Shown here: positions 16,339-25,115 of the stretch, in pieces | How positions within the stretch are numbered: position 1 is the stretch's first letter | Layout: the number at the start of each line of letters is the position of its first letter | Assembly (NCBI RefSeq): GCF_037860835.1 | Contig: NZ_JBBEOG010000007.1 | Coordinates: forward strand, 124,001 to 188,000 | DNA from: Aquipuribacter nitratireducens | Lineage (GTDB): Bacteria > Actinomycetota > Actinomycetes > Actinomycetales > JBBAYJ01 | Direction: 5' to 3' | Length of the DNA: 64,000 nt | Notes under the pieces: model-generated | The model's input: the letters and a program-made list of their open reading frames with translations, nothing else | Databases searched by the model: none | What the model was told of the DNA's origin: nothing | Program-made: the position numbers and the translations under genes

Positions 16339-17316
16339 TCAGGGTGCGGGGTCGGGCTCGGGCGGGGTCTCCGCCCCCTCGCGCTCGTCCCGCTCCGCCC
16401 ACTCCAGCAGCGGGGCGATGTCGAACACGTGGTCGTCGATGTCGGCGTGCAGGTCGCCGAGCTCGGCGTAGCGGGCCGGCACGGTCGCGATCGTGAAGTC
16501 GCCCGGCTCGACGACGTCGACCTCGTCCCACCGCACGGGCGTCGACACCGTGCCCTCGGGGTTGCCGCGGACGCTGTAGGCCGCGGCGATCGTGTGGTCG
16601 CGGGCGTTCTGGTTGTAGTCGACGAACAGCGCGTAGGGGTCGCGGTCCTTCCGCCACCACGCCGTCGTGACGTCGTCGCCCGCTCGGCGCTCGACCTCGC
16701 GGGCGAAGGCGAGCGCGGCCCGGCGGACGTCCGTGAAGCCGTGCGTGGGCGGGATCCGGACGTAGACGTGGAGGCCCTTGCCGCCGGAGGTCTTGGGGAA
16801 CCCGACGGCGCCGAGGTCGTCGAGGACCTCGTGGACGACGCGCGTGACGCGGCGGACCGTCGCCCAGTCGCACAGCGGCCCGGGGTCGAGGTCGATGCGC
16901 CACTCGTCGGGGGACTCGGTGTCGGCACGGCGGCTGTTCCAGGGGTGGAACTCCACGGTCGACATCTGGACGGCCCACGCGACCTGCGCGACGTGCGTGA
17001 CGCAGAGCTCGTCGGCGGTGCGGCTCCAGCGGGGGAAGAACACCCGGACGGTCTCGACCCACGGCGGTGCGCCGGCGGGCACGCGCTTCTGGTGGACCTT
17101 GTCGCCCGCGACGCCCTTGGGGAAGCGGTGGAGCATGCAGGGCCGCTCGCGGAGGGCGTTGACGATGCCGTCGCCCACCGACAGGTAGTACTGCAGCAGG
17201 TCGAGCTTCGTCTCCCCGCGCGCGGGGAAGTAGACCCGGTCCGGGCTCGACAACCGCACCGTGAGCCCGTCGACGTCGATCTCGACCGCCGGCGCCTTGG
17301 AGGACGAGCCCGCCAC
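16339..17316 (-). CDS. Stand-alone LigD-type DNA polymerase/primase domain protein
   Basis: 325 residues matching the polymerase domain of the NHEJ ligase LigD (archaeo-eukaryotic primase fold). It has DRVYFP, KLDLLQYYLSVGD, the catalytic acidic motif WRIDLDPG, SGGKGLHVYVRI and the late motif FVDYNQNARDHTIAAAYSVR. It should add nucleotides to DNA ends or act as a primase during double-strand break repair. No ligase or nuclease domain is fused, and no ku gene is in the window. The ATG at 17316 is divergent from the SRPBCC gene. Many actinobacteria encode such separate polymerase-domain proteins. Confidence 0.9.
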   Translation of the reverse strand: MAGSSSKAPAVEIDVDGLTVRLSSPDRVYFPARGETKLDLLQYYLSVGDGIVNALRERPCMLHRFPKGVAGDKVHQKRVPAGAPPWVETVRVFFPRWSRTADELCVTHVAQVAWAVQMSTVEFHPWNSRRADTESPDEWRIDLDPGPLCDWATVRRVTRVVHEVLDDLGAVGFPKTSGGKGLHVYVRIPPTHGFTDVRRAALAFAREVERRAGDDVTTAWWRKDRDPYALFVDYNQNARDHTIAAAYSVRGNPEGTVSTPVRWDEVDVVEPGDFTIATVPARYAELGDLHADIDDHVFDIAPLLEWAERDEREGAETPPEPDPAP

Positions 17317-17447
17317 ACCGGCAACCTACGCCCGGGCGCCGCGTGCGACACCCGAGGCGACACCACCCGTCCGGTGCGCGACGGCGAGCCGCTCGAGGCC
17401 CAGCCCGCCCTGCCACGATGGTGGGTACCCGAGAGAGAGGAGCGGCC

Positions 17448-17912
17448 ATGTCCGACGTCGAGGTGCACCGGCGGGTGCAGGCACCCGTCGACGAGGTGTG
17501 GCGGATCGCCACGGACCTCGAGTCCGCCCCCCAGGTCGTCCGCGGCATCGACGCCGTGGAGGTCCTCACCCCGGGACCGTTCGGGGTCGGCACGCGATGG
17601 CGCGAGACACGGACGATGTTCGGCCGCTCGGCCACGGAGGAGATGACGGTCTCCGCCGTCGACCCCGGCCGCTCGTACACGGTCGAGGCCACGAGCAGCG
17701 GGGTCCACTACCTCTCGACGTTCTCCTTCGCCCCGGCCGGCGAGGGGGCGACGGAGGCGACGATGACGTTCGGCGGCCGCCCGACGACGAGGGTGGCCAA
17801 GGTGCTCGGCGCCCTCACCGCCCCGCTCGCCACCCGCTCCGTCGAGAAGGCGCTGCGTGCCGATCTCGACGACATCGCCGCCGCCGCGGAGCGGGGCGCC
17901 GCCACCGGCTGA
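17448..17912 (+). CDS. SRPBCC (polyketide cyclase/START-like) family protein
   Basis: 154 residues of the SRPBCC helix-grip fold: VEVHRRVQAPVDEVWRIATDLES at the start, GVGTRWRETRT and TEEMTVSAVDPGRSYTVEA in the sheet, and a long C-terminal helix. These proteins bind hydrophobic ligands in a cavity; no catalytic residues can be assigned. The ATG at 17448 has AGGAG 5 bases upstream. It stands divergent to the polymerase-domain gene and 76 bases before the DUF389 gene. Role unknown. Confidence 0.82.
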   Translation: MSDVEVHRRVQAPVDEVWRIATDLESAPQVVRGIDAVEVLTPGPFGVGTRWRETRTMFGRSATEEMTVSAVDPGRSYTVEATSSGVHYLSTFSFAPAGEGATEATMTFGGRPTTRVAKVLGALTAPLATRSVEKALRADLDDIAAAAERGAATG

Positions 17913-17988
17913 GAGAGGCCGGCCGAGCAGCCGCCCGCTGCGGCCACGCCTCCCGGCTCCGGAGGACCCCGCGTGCCAGGCTCCGGCC

Positions 17989-19020
17989 GTGGAGGTGCCG
18001 ACCCGGCGGTCGTGGCGCGCGAGGGCGACCGACGTGGTCCTGCCGCCCCGGCAGCGGCGCAGCCTCGACGACCTCGCCGACGACCTCGACCTGTCGCGCG
18101 GGGACCCGGGCAGCAAGCGGTCGGCGTTCTGGACGATGCTCCTGCTGTCGGGTGTCATCGCCACGGCGGGCGTGCTGGCGGACTCCACCGCGACGGTCAT
18201 CGGCGCGATGATCATCGCGCCGCTGTCGACGCCGATCATGGGAGCGGCGCTCGGCATCGCACGGCTCGAGCGGACCGTCACCCTCCACTCGCTGCTCACC
18301 GTCGCTCTCGGCGTGGTCCTCGTCGTCGCGGTGGGCGCGTCCTCGACGCTCACGCTGCCCGACACGTACGACCTCGCCGGGAACGGGCAGGTGTCCGGGC
18401 GAGTCTCCCCGGGTCTGCTCGACCTCGTCGCCGCGATCGCCACCGGCTTCGCGGGAGCGGTGGGGCTCGCGCGCAAGGACGTCGCCGCGGTCCTGCCGGG
18501 CGTCGCCATCGCCATCTCGCTCGTGCCCCCGCTCGCGGTGGTCGGGGTGTGCCTCGGACAGGGTCGGAGCGACCTCGCCCTCGGAGCGCTCCTGCTCTTC
18601 GTGTCGAACCTGCTCGCGCTCGTGCTCGCCGGCACTCTCGTCTTCGCGGCGCTCCACGTCGGGCGCCGCGCGGAGGCGCGCGGAGGCAGGCGCGCCTACG
18701 CCGCCATCGGCGGACTCCTCGTCGTCGTCACCACGGTGCTCACGGTCAACACCGCGGTGGCCGTCGCCCTCGACGTGGCCCTCGCGCGCGTTCGGGGCGT
18801 CGCGGAGGAGTGGGCGGCGCCCGCACCCCAGACCGAGGTGACCGACGTCGAGCTCGTGGGACCGACGCTCGTCGTCAGCATCCGGACGCCGGACCAACCG
18901 CCCGACCTCGGGGACCTCGTGGTGCGGCTCGGCGAGGTGGGGTGGCTGCCGCCGTTCGAGGTCGTCGTGGAGACGACGCAGGGACGGCGCCTCCCGGCTG
19001 GGGAGATCGGCGCGGGCTGA
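17989..19020 (+). CDS. DUF389 integral membrane protein
   Basis: About 343 residues with at least six hydrophobic segments. It has the DUF389 hallmark FWTMLLLSGVIATAGVLADS followed by TVIGAMIIAPLSTPIMG, then a GFAGAVGLARKDVAAVLPGVAIAI segment. A soluble C-terminal tail of about 75 residues follows the last helix. The family is common but its biochemical role is unknown. The GTG at 17989 is chosen as the first plausible in-frame start; no well-placed ribosome site is seen and the start is uncertain by a few codons. Confidence 0.8.
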   Translation: MEVPTRRSWRARATDVVLPPRQRRSLDDLADDLDLSRGDPGSKRSAFWTMLLLSGVIATAGVLADSTATVIGAMIIAPLSTPIMGAALGIARLERTVTLHSLLTVALGVVLVVAVGASSTLTLPDTYDLAGNGQVSGRVSPGLLDLVAAIATGFAGAVGLARKDVAAVLPGVAIAISLVPPLAVVGVCLGQGRSDLALGALLLFVSNLLALVLAGTLVFAALHVGRRAEARGGRRAYAAIGGLLVVVTTVLTVNTAVAVALDVALARVRGVAEEWAAPAPQTEVTDVELVGPTLVVSIRTPDQPPDLGDLVVRLGEVGWLPPFEVVVETTQGRRLPAGEIGAG

Positions 19021-19145
19021 GCCCTCGCCAGGGGGCGCCCCACCGTTGCGCGATCGTGACCCTCCCGGGCGATTCGTCCTGTTTGTCCACCCCCGTGTCG
19101 GGTAGCCGGAGAGGGACCCGCACGCAACGGAAGGGAGCACCAGCC

Positions 19146-19439
19146 ATGAAGCGCACCCCCACGGCAGGCGCCGCCCTCGGCGCCGCACTCGTCCTGGCCC
19201 TCGCAGCCTGCGGCGACGAGGTCGGCGAGGGCACGGTGGTCGAGGAGGTCACCGAGGTCTCGACCGAGACGGAGACCGAGGTCGTCGAGGAGCAGCTGAC
19301 GGTCGAGCCCACGGCCACGGTCACCCGGACCGACGAGGAGGAGGTCGAGGTCGAGGTGACCGAGACCGAGACCGAGGTCGAGTTCGACCCCGAGGCGACG
19401 GAGGAGCTCTCCGACCTGGAGGCCACGCTCGAGCCCTGA
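19146..19439 (+). CDS. Small acidic Thr/Glu/Val-rich lipoprotein
   Basis: 97 residues. The signal peptide ends at LALAAC with the lipidated cysteine at 22. The mature part is almost wholly Glu, Thr and Val in short repeats such as TEVSTETETEVVEE and EVEVEVTETETEVEF, giving a strongly negative, probably extended chain. AGGGAG lies 8 bases before the ATG at 19146. It is followed by a strong terminator and appears monocistronic. No family recognised; a surface-anchored acidic spacer or cation-binding tail is possible. Confidence 0.8.
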   Translation: MKRTPTAGAALGAALVLALAACGDEVGEGTVVEEVTEVSTETETEVVEEQLTVEPTATVTRTDEEEVEVEVTETETEVEFDPEATEELSDLEATLEP

Positions 19440-19455
19440 GCACCACCAGGGACAC

Positions 19456-19493
19456 GGACAGGGCCCACGACGCACGCGTCGTGGGCCCTGTCC
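19456..19493. terminator. Strong hairpin terminator (17-bp perfect stem)
   Basis: A perfect 17-base inverted repeat (19456-19472 and 19477-19493) with a CACG loop lies between the lipoprotein stop and the 3' end of the tRNA-Leu gene. Its position between convergent units suits a bidirectional terminator, and no long T-tract is present. In GC-rich actinobacteria such stems often terminate without a U tail. Confidence 0.85.
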
Positions 19494-19500
19494 TCTGTCG

Positions 19501-19584
19501 TGCGCGAGGGGGGAGTTGAACCCCCACGCCCTTTCGGGCACACGGACCTGAACCGTGCGCGTCTGCCTATTCCGCCACTCGCGC
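19501..19584 (-). tRNA. tRNA-Leu (anticodon CAG)
   Basis: 84 bases with a GCGCGAG/CTCGCGC acceptor stem and discriminator A. The anticodon stem CACGG/CCGTG encloses TTCAGGT (anticodon CAG), a long variable arm GTGCCCGAAAGGGC is typical of class II tRNA, and the T-loop is GTTCAAC. The 3' CCA is not encoded. It lies directly upstream of and divergent from fhaA, an arrangement I recall from other actinobacteria. Confidence 0.96.
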
Positions 19585-19738
19585 GCAAAGGGAAGCGTAC
19601 ACGGGTCGGGTGGTCGCCCCGACGGCCGCGCGCCCGGCACGTACGGTGGCCCGGAGGTCCCGCCGGTACCCTCGGGGACGGCCGGGCGACGTCCGGTCCC
19701 CAGTCGTGCCCGCGCGAGCGAGAGGAGGTGGCCCGGCC

Positions 19739-20461
19739 ATGGGCCTGCTCGACAAGTTCGAACGAGGCGTCGAGCGCGCCGTCAACGGCGTCTTCGCCCG
19801 CACGTTCAAGTCCAAGGTGCAGCCGGTGGAGATCGCCTCCGCGCTGCGCCGTGAGCTCGACGACCGCGCCGCGGTGCTCGGCCGCGGTCGCACCCTCGTG
19901 CCGAACGCGTTCACCGTCACGCTCAGCGGCGAGGACCACGACCGCCTCGCCGAGTGGGAGGACGCCCTCGCCGACGAGCTCGCCGCCTCCCTCATGGAGC
20001 ACGCCGACAAGCAGCGCTACGCCTTCGTCGGCCCCGTGACCGTCGTCCTCGACCGCGCCGACGACCTCGAGGTCGGCCTCTTCGACGTCTCGAGCCAGAC
20101 CGTCAAGGGCGCCGTCGCGCCGGCGACGAGCCGCACCGCCACCGGCGGTCGACCGGTCATCGAGGTGGACGGTCGCGCGTACGTCCTCACCGGACCGGTC
20201 ACGACGATCGGCCGCGGCAGCGACGCCGACATCGTCCTCGACGACTCCGGCGTCTCGCGGCGCCACTGCGAGCTGCGCGTCGACACCGGCCCCGGTCGCA
20301 CCGTCCTGTCCGTCCTCGACCTCGGCTCGACCAACGGCACGCTGCTGCTGCCCGCCGGCTCCCCCCCGGGCAGCGAGCAGCCCGTCGGTCACCAGGCCCT
20401 CCAGGTCGGCGACTGCGTCCTCGTCGGCCACAGCCGCGTGGTCGTCCGGGACGCGGGGTGA
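19739..20461 (+). CDS. fhaA: FhaA: DUF3662 and FHA-domain protein
   Basis: 240 residues. The N-terminal DUF3662 domain (about 1-120) starts MGLLDKFERGVERAVNGVFA. The C-terminal FHA domain (about 150-238) carries GRGSDADIVLDDSGVSRRHCEL and DLGSTNGT, the phosphothreonine-binding loops. In mycobacteria FhaA binds phosphorylated MviN/MurJ-type partners and PknB substrates to control peptidoglycan synthesis. The ATG at 19739 has AGGAGG about 11 bases upstream. It is the first gene of a seven-gene run ending with pknB. Confidence 0.93.
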   Translation: MGLLDKFERGVERAVNGVFARTFKSKVQPVEIASALRRELDDRAAVLGRGRTLVPNAFTVTLSGEDHDRLAEWEDALADELAASLMEHADKQRYAFVGPVTVVLDRADDLEVGLFDVSSQTVKGAVAPATSRTATGGRPVIEVDGRAYVLTGPVTTIGRGSDADIVLDDSGVSRRHCELRVDTGPGRTVLSVLDLGSTNGTLLLPAGSPPGSEQPVGHQALQVGDCVLVGHSRVVVRDAG

Positions 20462-20471
20462 CCGCCGCCGC

Positions 20472-20984
20472 ATGAGCGAGCTCACCCTCACCGTCCTGCA
20501 GCTCGGGCTCCTCGTGCTGCTGTGGCTCTTCGTCCTCGGCGTCGTCGGCGTGCTCCGCGGGGACCTCTACGGCACCCGCGTGGCCGTGCGCCAGCCGCGG
20601 CAGCCGGCCCGCGCGCCACGCGGCCGCGAGCAGGCCGCGGCCCAGCCCCAACCGTCGCAGCCGGCCCAGCCCGCCCAGCCGCGCCAGCCCTCGCTGCCCC
20701 GCCAGCTCGTCGTCACCGAGGGCTCCCTGCGCGGCACGACGATCACGCTCGGCACGTCCGCCATCACCATCGGGCGGGCCGCGGACTGCACGCTCGTCAT
20801 CGACGACGAGTACGCCTCCGGCCGGCACGCCCGCATCTCCCGTCAGGAGGGGCAGTGGGTCCTGGAGGACCTCGGCTCCACCAACGGCACGTACGTCCGG
20901 AAGGAGCAGGTGCAGGGCCCGGTCGCGCTGCAGGTCAAGGTGCCGATCCGGATCGGCCGGACGGTCCTGGAGCTGAGGGCCTAG
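20472..20984 (+). CDS. fhaB: FhaB: membrane-anchored FHA-domain protein
   Basis: 170 residues. An N-terminal membrane helix (about 7-28, LTVLQLGLLVLLWLFVLGVV) is followed by a Gln/Pro/Ala-rich linker (about 38-75). A C-terminal FHA domain has ITIGRAADCTLVIDDEYASG, RHARI and DLGSTNGTYV. It corresponds to FhaB/FipA, a phosphothreonine reader acting at the division site with FtsZ and FtsQ in mycobacteria. It starts 10 bases after fhaA and shares one base (TAGTG) with pstP. Confidence 0.92.
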   Translation: MSELTLTVLQLGLLVLLWLFVLGVVGVLRGDLYGTRVAVRQPRQPARAPRGREQAAAQPQPSQPAQPAQPRQPSLPRQLVVTEGSLRGTTITLGTSAITIGRAADCTLVIDDEYASGRHARISRQEGQWVLEDLGSTNGTYVRKEQVQGPVALQVKVPIRIGRTVLELRA

Positions 20985-22273
20985 TGTCGATCGCCCTCCG
21001 CTACGCCGCCCGCAGCGACATCGGGCTCGGCCGGTACTCCAACAACCAGGACTCCGGCTACGCCGGGCCCCACCTGCTCGCGGTCGCCGACGGCATGGGC
21101 GGGCACGCCGGCGGGGACGTCGCCTCCTCCCTCGCCGTCGGGGAGCTCGCCGCCCTCGACGGCGAGGCGCTGAGCAGCGGCGAGGCGCAGTCCCGCCTCG
21201 CCGGCGTGCTGCGCCGCACGAACGAGGCGCTCCAGCGCCGCACGAGCGACGACCCCGAGCTCGCGGGCATGGGCACGACCGTCACGGCCCTGCTCCGCAC
21301 CGGCAGCCGGCTCATCCTCGCCCACATCGGCGACTCCCGCGCCTACCTGCTGCGCGACGGCGAGCTCGTCCAGGTGACGGTCGACCACACGTACGTCCAG
21401 AGCCTCGTCGACGCGGGCCGCATCACCGCGGAGGAGGCCGAGAACCACCCGCAGCGCAACGTCGTCATGCGCGTCCTCACGGGCGAGCACGGCGACGAGC
21501 CCGACCTGTCCGTGCGCGAGGGCCGTCCCGGCGACCGGTGGCTGCTGTGCTCCGACGGGCTGTCGGGCTTCGTGTCCCACGAGACGCTGCACGACACCCT
21601 CGCCGCGGGCGACGACCCCGCGACGACCGCCGACAACCTCCTCCGCCTCGCCCTGCGCGGCGGAGGCCAGGACAACATCACCGTCGTCGTCGCGGACGTC
21701 GTCGACCTCGACGACCCGCCGTCGACCGCCCCCCAGGTCGTCGGCGCCGCGGCCAAGCGGACCCGGGGCGCGGCGGCGGCCGGACCGGGGGACACCCCCG
21801 CTCAGCGCGCGGCCGCCCTCACCCGCGACGCCGGCGACGACGAGGACGACGACGACGGCCCGCACGGACGCCGGTGGGTGTTCTGGGTGGTCGTCGCGGT
21901 GCTCGTCGCCGGCCTCGGCGGCACCGTGTGGGGCGCCTGGGCCTGGTCGCAGCAGCAGTACTTCGTCGGCGTCGCCGAGGGCGACGACGGCGACGACGTG
22001 GTCGCGGTGTACCGCGGGCTGCCGCAGGACCTGGGCCCGATCAGCCTGTCGAGCGTCGTCGAGACCACGGACATCGCCGTCGACCAGCTGCCGTCGTACC
22101 AGCAGGAGCCCGTCTCCGAGGGCATCACCGCGCGGGGTCTCGACGACGCCCGCGCCAAGGCGGAGGGGCTGCGCCAGCAGCCGCCGGCCTCGACCCCCGC
22201 CGCCAGCCCCACCACCGAACCGACGCAGGGCACCGCCCCGAGCCCCGCGACCACGGCGGGGGTGAGTGGATGA
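20984..22273 (+). CDS. pstP: PstP: PP2C-type serine/threonine phosphatase
   Basis: 429 residues. The N-terminal PP2C domain (about 1-240) has GRYSNNQDSGY, VADGMGGHAGGDVAS, LAHIGDSRAYLLRDG, CSDGLSGFV and GGGQDNITVVV, with the metal-binding aspartates in place. An acidic juxtamembrane stretch (DDEDDDDG), one membrane helix (about 303-325) and an extracellular part ending in a Thr/Pro/Ala-rich tail follow. It dephosphorylates PknA/PknB and their substrates. The GTG at 20984 shares a base with the fhaB stop; the 3' end overlaps rodA as ATGA. Confidence 0.94.
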   Translation: MSIALRYAARSDIGLGRYSNNQDSGYAGPHLLAVADGMGGHAGGDVASSLAVGELAALDGEALSSGEAQSRLAGVLRRTNEALQRRTSDDPELAGMGTTVTALLRTGSRLILAHIGDSRAYLLRDGELVQVTVDHTYVQSLVDAGRITAEEAENHPQRNVVMRVLTGEHGDEPDLSVREGRPGDRWLLCSDGLSGFVSHETLHDTLAAGDDPATTADNLLRLALRGGGQDNITVVVADVVDLDDPPSTAPQVVGAAAKRTRGAAAAGPGDTPAQRAAALTRDAGDDEDDDDGPHGRRWVFWVVVAVLVAGLGGTVWGAWAWSQQQYFVGVAEGDDGDDVVAVYRGLPQDLGPISLSSVVETTDIAVDQLPSYQQEPVSEGITARGLDDARAKAEGLRQQPPASTPAASPTTEPTQGTAPSPATTAGVSG

Positions 22274-23664
22274 CGACGGTCGTCACGGCCTTCTCGCCCG
22301 GCACCCGGCGCGGCTTCGAGCTCCTCCTCATCGTCGTGTCCGTCGCGGTGTCGTGCGCCGCCTACGCCCTCGTCGGACTCGCGGTCGACGGCATGCTCCC
22401 GGTGCGGCTGCTCGCCATCGGCGGCGGCCTGCTCGGCCTCGGCCTCGCCCTCCACGTCGTCATCCGCGTCGCGGCCCCGTACGCCGACCCCGTCCTCGTG
22501 CCGATCGCCCTCCTCATCAACGGCATCGGGCTCGTCATGATCCACCGGCTCGACCTCGCGGAGGACACCTCCTTCGCCGTCCGGCAGCTCGGCGCCACCG
22601 CCATCGGGATCGTCGCGGCGGGCGCGCTGCTCGTCGTGCTGCGCGACCACCGGCGGCTGCGTGCGTACACGTACACCGCCATGGTCGTCGGCCTCGTGCT
22701 GCTCCTCCTCCCGCTCGTGCCGGGGCTCGGGCAGGAGGTCCGCGGCGCCCGCATCTGGATCGACCTCGGCGTCACGACCTTCCAGCCCGCCGAGCTGGGC
22801 AAGATCGCCGTCGTCGTCTTCTTCGCCGGCTACCTCGTCGTCGCCCGGGACACCCTGTCCCTCGTCGGGCCGAAGGTGCTCGGACTGCGCCTGCCGCGCG
22901 CCCGCGACCTCGGTCCGATCCTCGTCGCGTGGGTCGCGAGCGTCGGGATCCTCGTCTTCGAGCGGGACCTCGGGACGTCCCTGCTCTTCTTCGGGATCTT
23001 CGTCGCGATGCTCTACGTCGCCACCGAGCGGGTGTCGTGGATCGTCATCGGCCTCGGACTGTTCGTCGCCGGGTGCCTCGTGGCGTACGAGCTGTTCGGC
23101 CACGTCCGCAACCGCGTGCGCGTGTGGCTCGACCCCTTCGACCCCGAGCTCGTCACCGGCCCGTCGTACCAGGTGGTCCAGGGCATGTACGGCATGGCCG
23201 ACGGCGGGCTGCTCGGCACGGGCCTCGGGCGCGGCAGCCCCGACATCGTGCCCTTCGCCGAGAGCGACTTCATCGTCGCCTCGCTCGGGGAGGAGCTCGG
23301 GCTCGCCGGGCTGTTCGCCGTCCTCGTGCTCTACGGGATCCTCGTCCAGCGGGGGCTGCGGACGGCCATCGGGGTGCGGGACGGCTTCGGCAAGCTCCTC
23401 GCCGCCGGCCTCGCGTTCTCGATCGCGCTCCAGGTGTTCGTCGTCGCCGGCGGGGTCACGGGCCTCATCCCGCTCACCGGCCTCACGATGCCCCTGCTCG
23501 CGTACGGCGGCTCGTCGCTGCTCGGCAGCTGGCTCGTCGTCGCGCTCCTCCTCCGCGTCTCCGACCTCGCCCGCCGCCCCGACCTCCCGGTCCGCCCGGG
23601 CGCGCCCGCCCCTGCGCTGTCGCCGCAGGACGAGAACCCGACGCAGGTGGTGAGGCTGCCGTGA
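22270..23664 (+). CDS. rodA: RodA: SEDS-family peptidoglycan glycosyltransferase
   Basis: 464 residues with about 10-12 membrane helices and SEDS motifs: GARIWIDLGVTTFQPAELGKIAVVVF, FERDLGTSLLFFG, QVVQGMYGMADGGLLGTGLGRGSP, and the ESDFIVASLGEELG loop, with aspartate and glutamate at the expected catalytic site. The long C-terminal tail is Pro/Ala-rich. It polymerises lipid II with the transpeptidase encoded next. The ATG overlaps the pstP stop and the 3' end overlaps pbpA (GTGA). Confidence 0.94.
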   Translation: MTTVVTAFSPGTRRGFELLLIVVSVAVSCAAYALVGLAVDGMLPVRLLAIGGGLLGLGLALHVVIRVAAPYADPVLVPIALLINGIGLVMIHRLDLAEDTSFAVRQLGATAIGIVAAGALLVVLRDHRRLRAYTYTAMVVGLVLLLLPLVPGLGQEVRGARIWIDLGVTTFQPAELGKIAVVVFFAGYLVVARDTLSLVGPKVLGLRLPRARDLGPILVAWVASVGILVFERDLGTSLLFFGIFVAMLYVATERVSWIVIGLGLFVAGCLVAYELFGHVRNRVRVWLDPFDPELVTGPSYQVVQGMYGMADGGLLGTGLGRGSPDIVPFAESDFIVASLGEELGLAGLFAVLVLYGILVQRGLRTAIGVRDGFGKLLAAGLAFSIALQVFVVAGGVTGLIPLTGLTMPLLAYGGSSLLGSWLVVALLLRVSDLARRPDLPVRPGAPAPALSPQDENPTQVVRLP

Positions 23665-25115
23665 ACGGGCCGCTGCGCCGCCTGTCGGTCGTCGTCGCGC
23701 TCCTGCTCGGCAGCCTCCTGCTGTCGACGACGTGGGTGCAGTTCGTCAACGCGGGGGAGATCTCCGCCGGGCAGGGCAACGTCCGCGAGGTCTACCGCGA
23801 GTTCGGCCGCGAGCGCGGCCCCATCGTCGTGGGCGGCGACCCGGTGGCGGTGAGCACGGAGGTCGGCGGGGACTACCGGTTCCTCCGCGAGTACCCGGCG
23901 GGGCCCCTGTACGCCCACGCCACCGGCTACTACTCGATCGTCTACGGCACAAGCGGCATCGAGCGGACGAACAACGACGTCCTCGCCGGCACCGCCGACG
24001 CCCTCTTCTACAGCCGCATCGGGCAGATCCTCACGGGCGAGGACCCGTCCGGCGGGTCCGTGCAGCTCACCCTCGACCCGGCCGTGCAGCAGGCCGCGGC
24101 GGAGGCGCTCGGCGACCAGCGTGGCGCCGTCATCGCGCTCGAGCCGGCGACGGGCCGGGTCCTCGCGATGGTGTCGAGCCCGTCGTACGACCCGGACCGG
24201 CTGTCGTCGCACGACCTCGGTGACGTCCGCGAGGCGTGGGAGGAGCTCAACGCCGACGAGGGCCGGCCGCTGGAGAACCGGGCGCTGTCGGGACGGCTCT
24301 ACCCGCCCGGGTCGGTGTTCAAGATCGTGACCGCGGCGGCGGCGCTGGAGTCCGGGGACTACACGCCGGAGACCGAGCTGCCGGGTGGGGCGGAGCTCGA
24401 CCTGCCGCTCACCGACGCCACGCTCCCGAACTACGGCCGCCGCCCGTGCGAGGCCGACGGCACGACGACGCTCGCGGACGCCATGCGGACCTCGTGCAAC
24501 CCGGCCTTCGGCCAGATCGGCATCGACCTCGGCGCGGAGGCCATCCGCGAGCAGGCCGCCGAGATCGGCTACCTCGCCGACCTCGACATCCCGCTGCCCG
24601 TGACGCCCGCGACGGTGCCCGGCGACCTCAACGCCCCCCAGAGCGCGCAGGCGGCGATCGGGCAGTTCGACGTCCGCGTCGCGCCGATCCACATCGCGAT
24701 GACGTCGGCGGCGGTCGCGAACGACGGCCTCGTCATGACCCCGCAGCTCGTCCGCAGCATCCGCGGCCCGGACCTGCAGGTCGTCGAGGACATCCAGCCG
24801 GAGCCGCTGTCGACGGCGTTCTCCCCGGAGACCGCCGCGGCGCTCACCGACATGATGGTGTCGGTCGTCGAGGACGGCACCGGCACGGCGGCGCAGATCC
24901 CCGGTGTGCAGGTGGCGGGCAAGACCGGCACGGCGCAGACCGGCAACGACACCGACCCGCACGCGTGGTTCACCTCGTTCGCGCCGGCCGACGACCCGCA
25001 GGTCGCCGTGGCGGTGGTCGTGGAGAACGGCGGCGACCTCGGCAGCGAGACCAGCGGGGGGCGGGTGGCCGCCCCCGTCGCCCGCGCCGTCATGGAGGCG
25101 GTGCTGGCCCGATGA
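23661..25115 (+). CDS. pbpA: PbpA: class B penicillin-binding protein (transpeptidase)
   Basis: 484 residues. One N-terminal membrane anchor (LSVVVALLLGSLLLSTTWVQ) and a dimerisation region precede the transpeptidase domain. That domain has SVFK (SxxK serine near residue 218), SCN (near 277) and KTG (near 421). It cross-links peptidoglycan and should pair with RodA. GTG at 23661 overlaps the rodA stop; the 3' end overlaps pknA (ATGA). The seven-gene order is the classic actinobacterial growth and division cluster. Confidence 0.94.
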   Translation: MNGPLRRLSVVVALLLGSLLLSTTWVQFVNAGEISAGQGNVREVYREFGRERGPIVVGGDPVAVSTEVGGDYRFLREYPAGPLYAHATGYYSIVYGTSGIERTNNDVLAGTADALFYSRIGQILTGEDPSGGSVQLTLDPAVQQAAAEALGDQRGAVIALEPATGRVLAMVSSPSYDPDRLSSHDLGDVREAWEELNADEGRPLENRALSGRLYPPGSVFKIVTAAAALESGDYTPETELPGGAELDLPLTDATLPNYGRRPCEADGTTTLADAMRTSCNPAFGQIGIDLGAEAIREQAAEIGYLADLDIPLPVTPATVPGDLNAPQSAQAAIGQFDVRVAPIHIAMTSAAVANDGLVMTPQLVRSIRGPDLQVVEDIQPEPLSTAFSPETAAALTDMMVSVVEDGTGTAAQIPGVQVAGKTGTAQTGNDTDPHAWFTSFAPADDPQVAVAVVVENGGDLGSETSGGRVAAPVARAVMEAVLAR

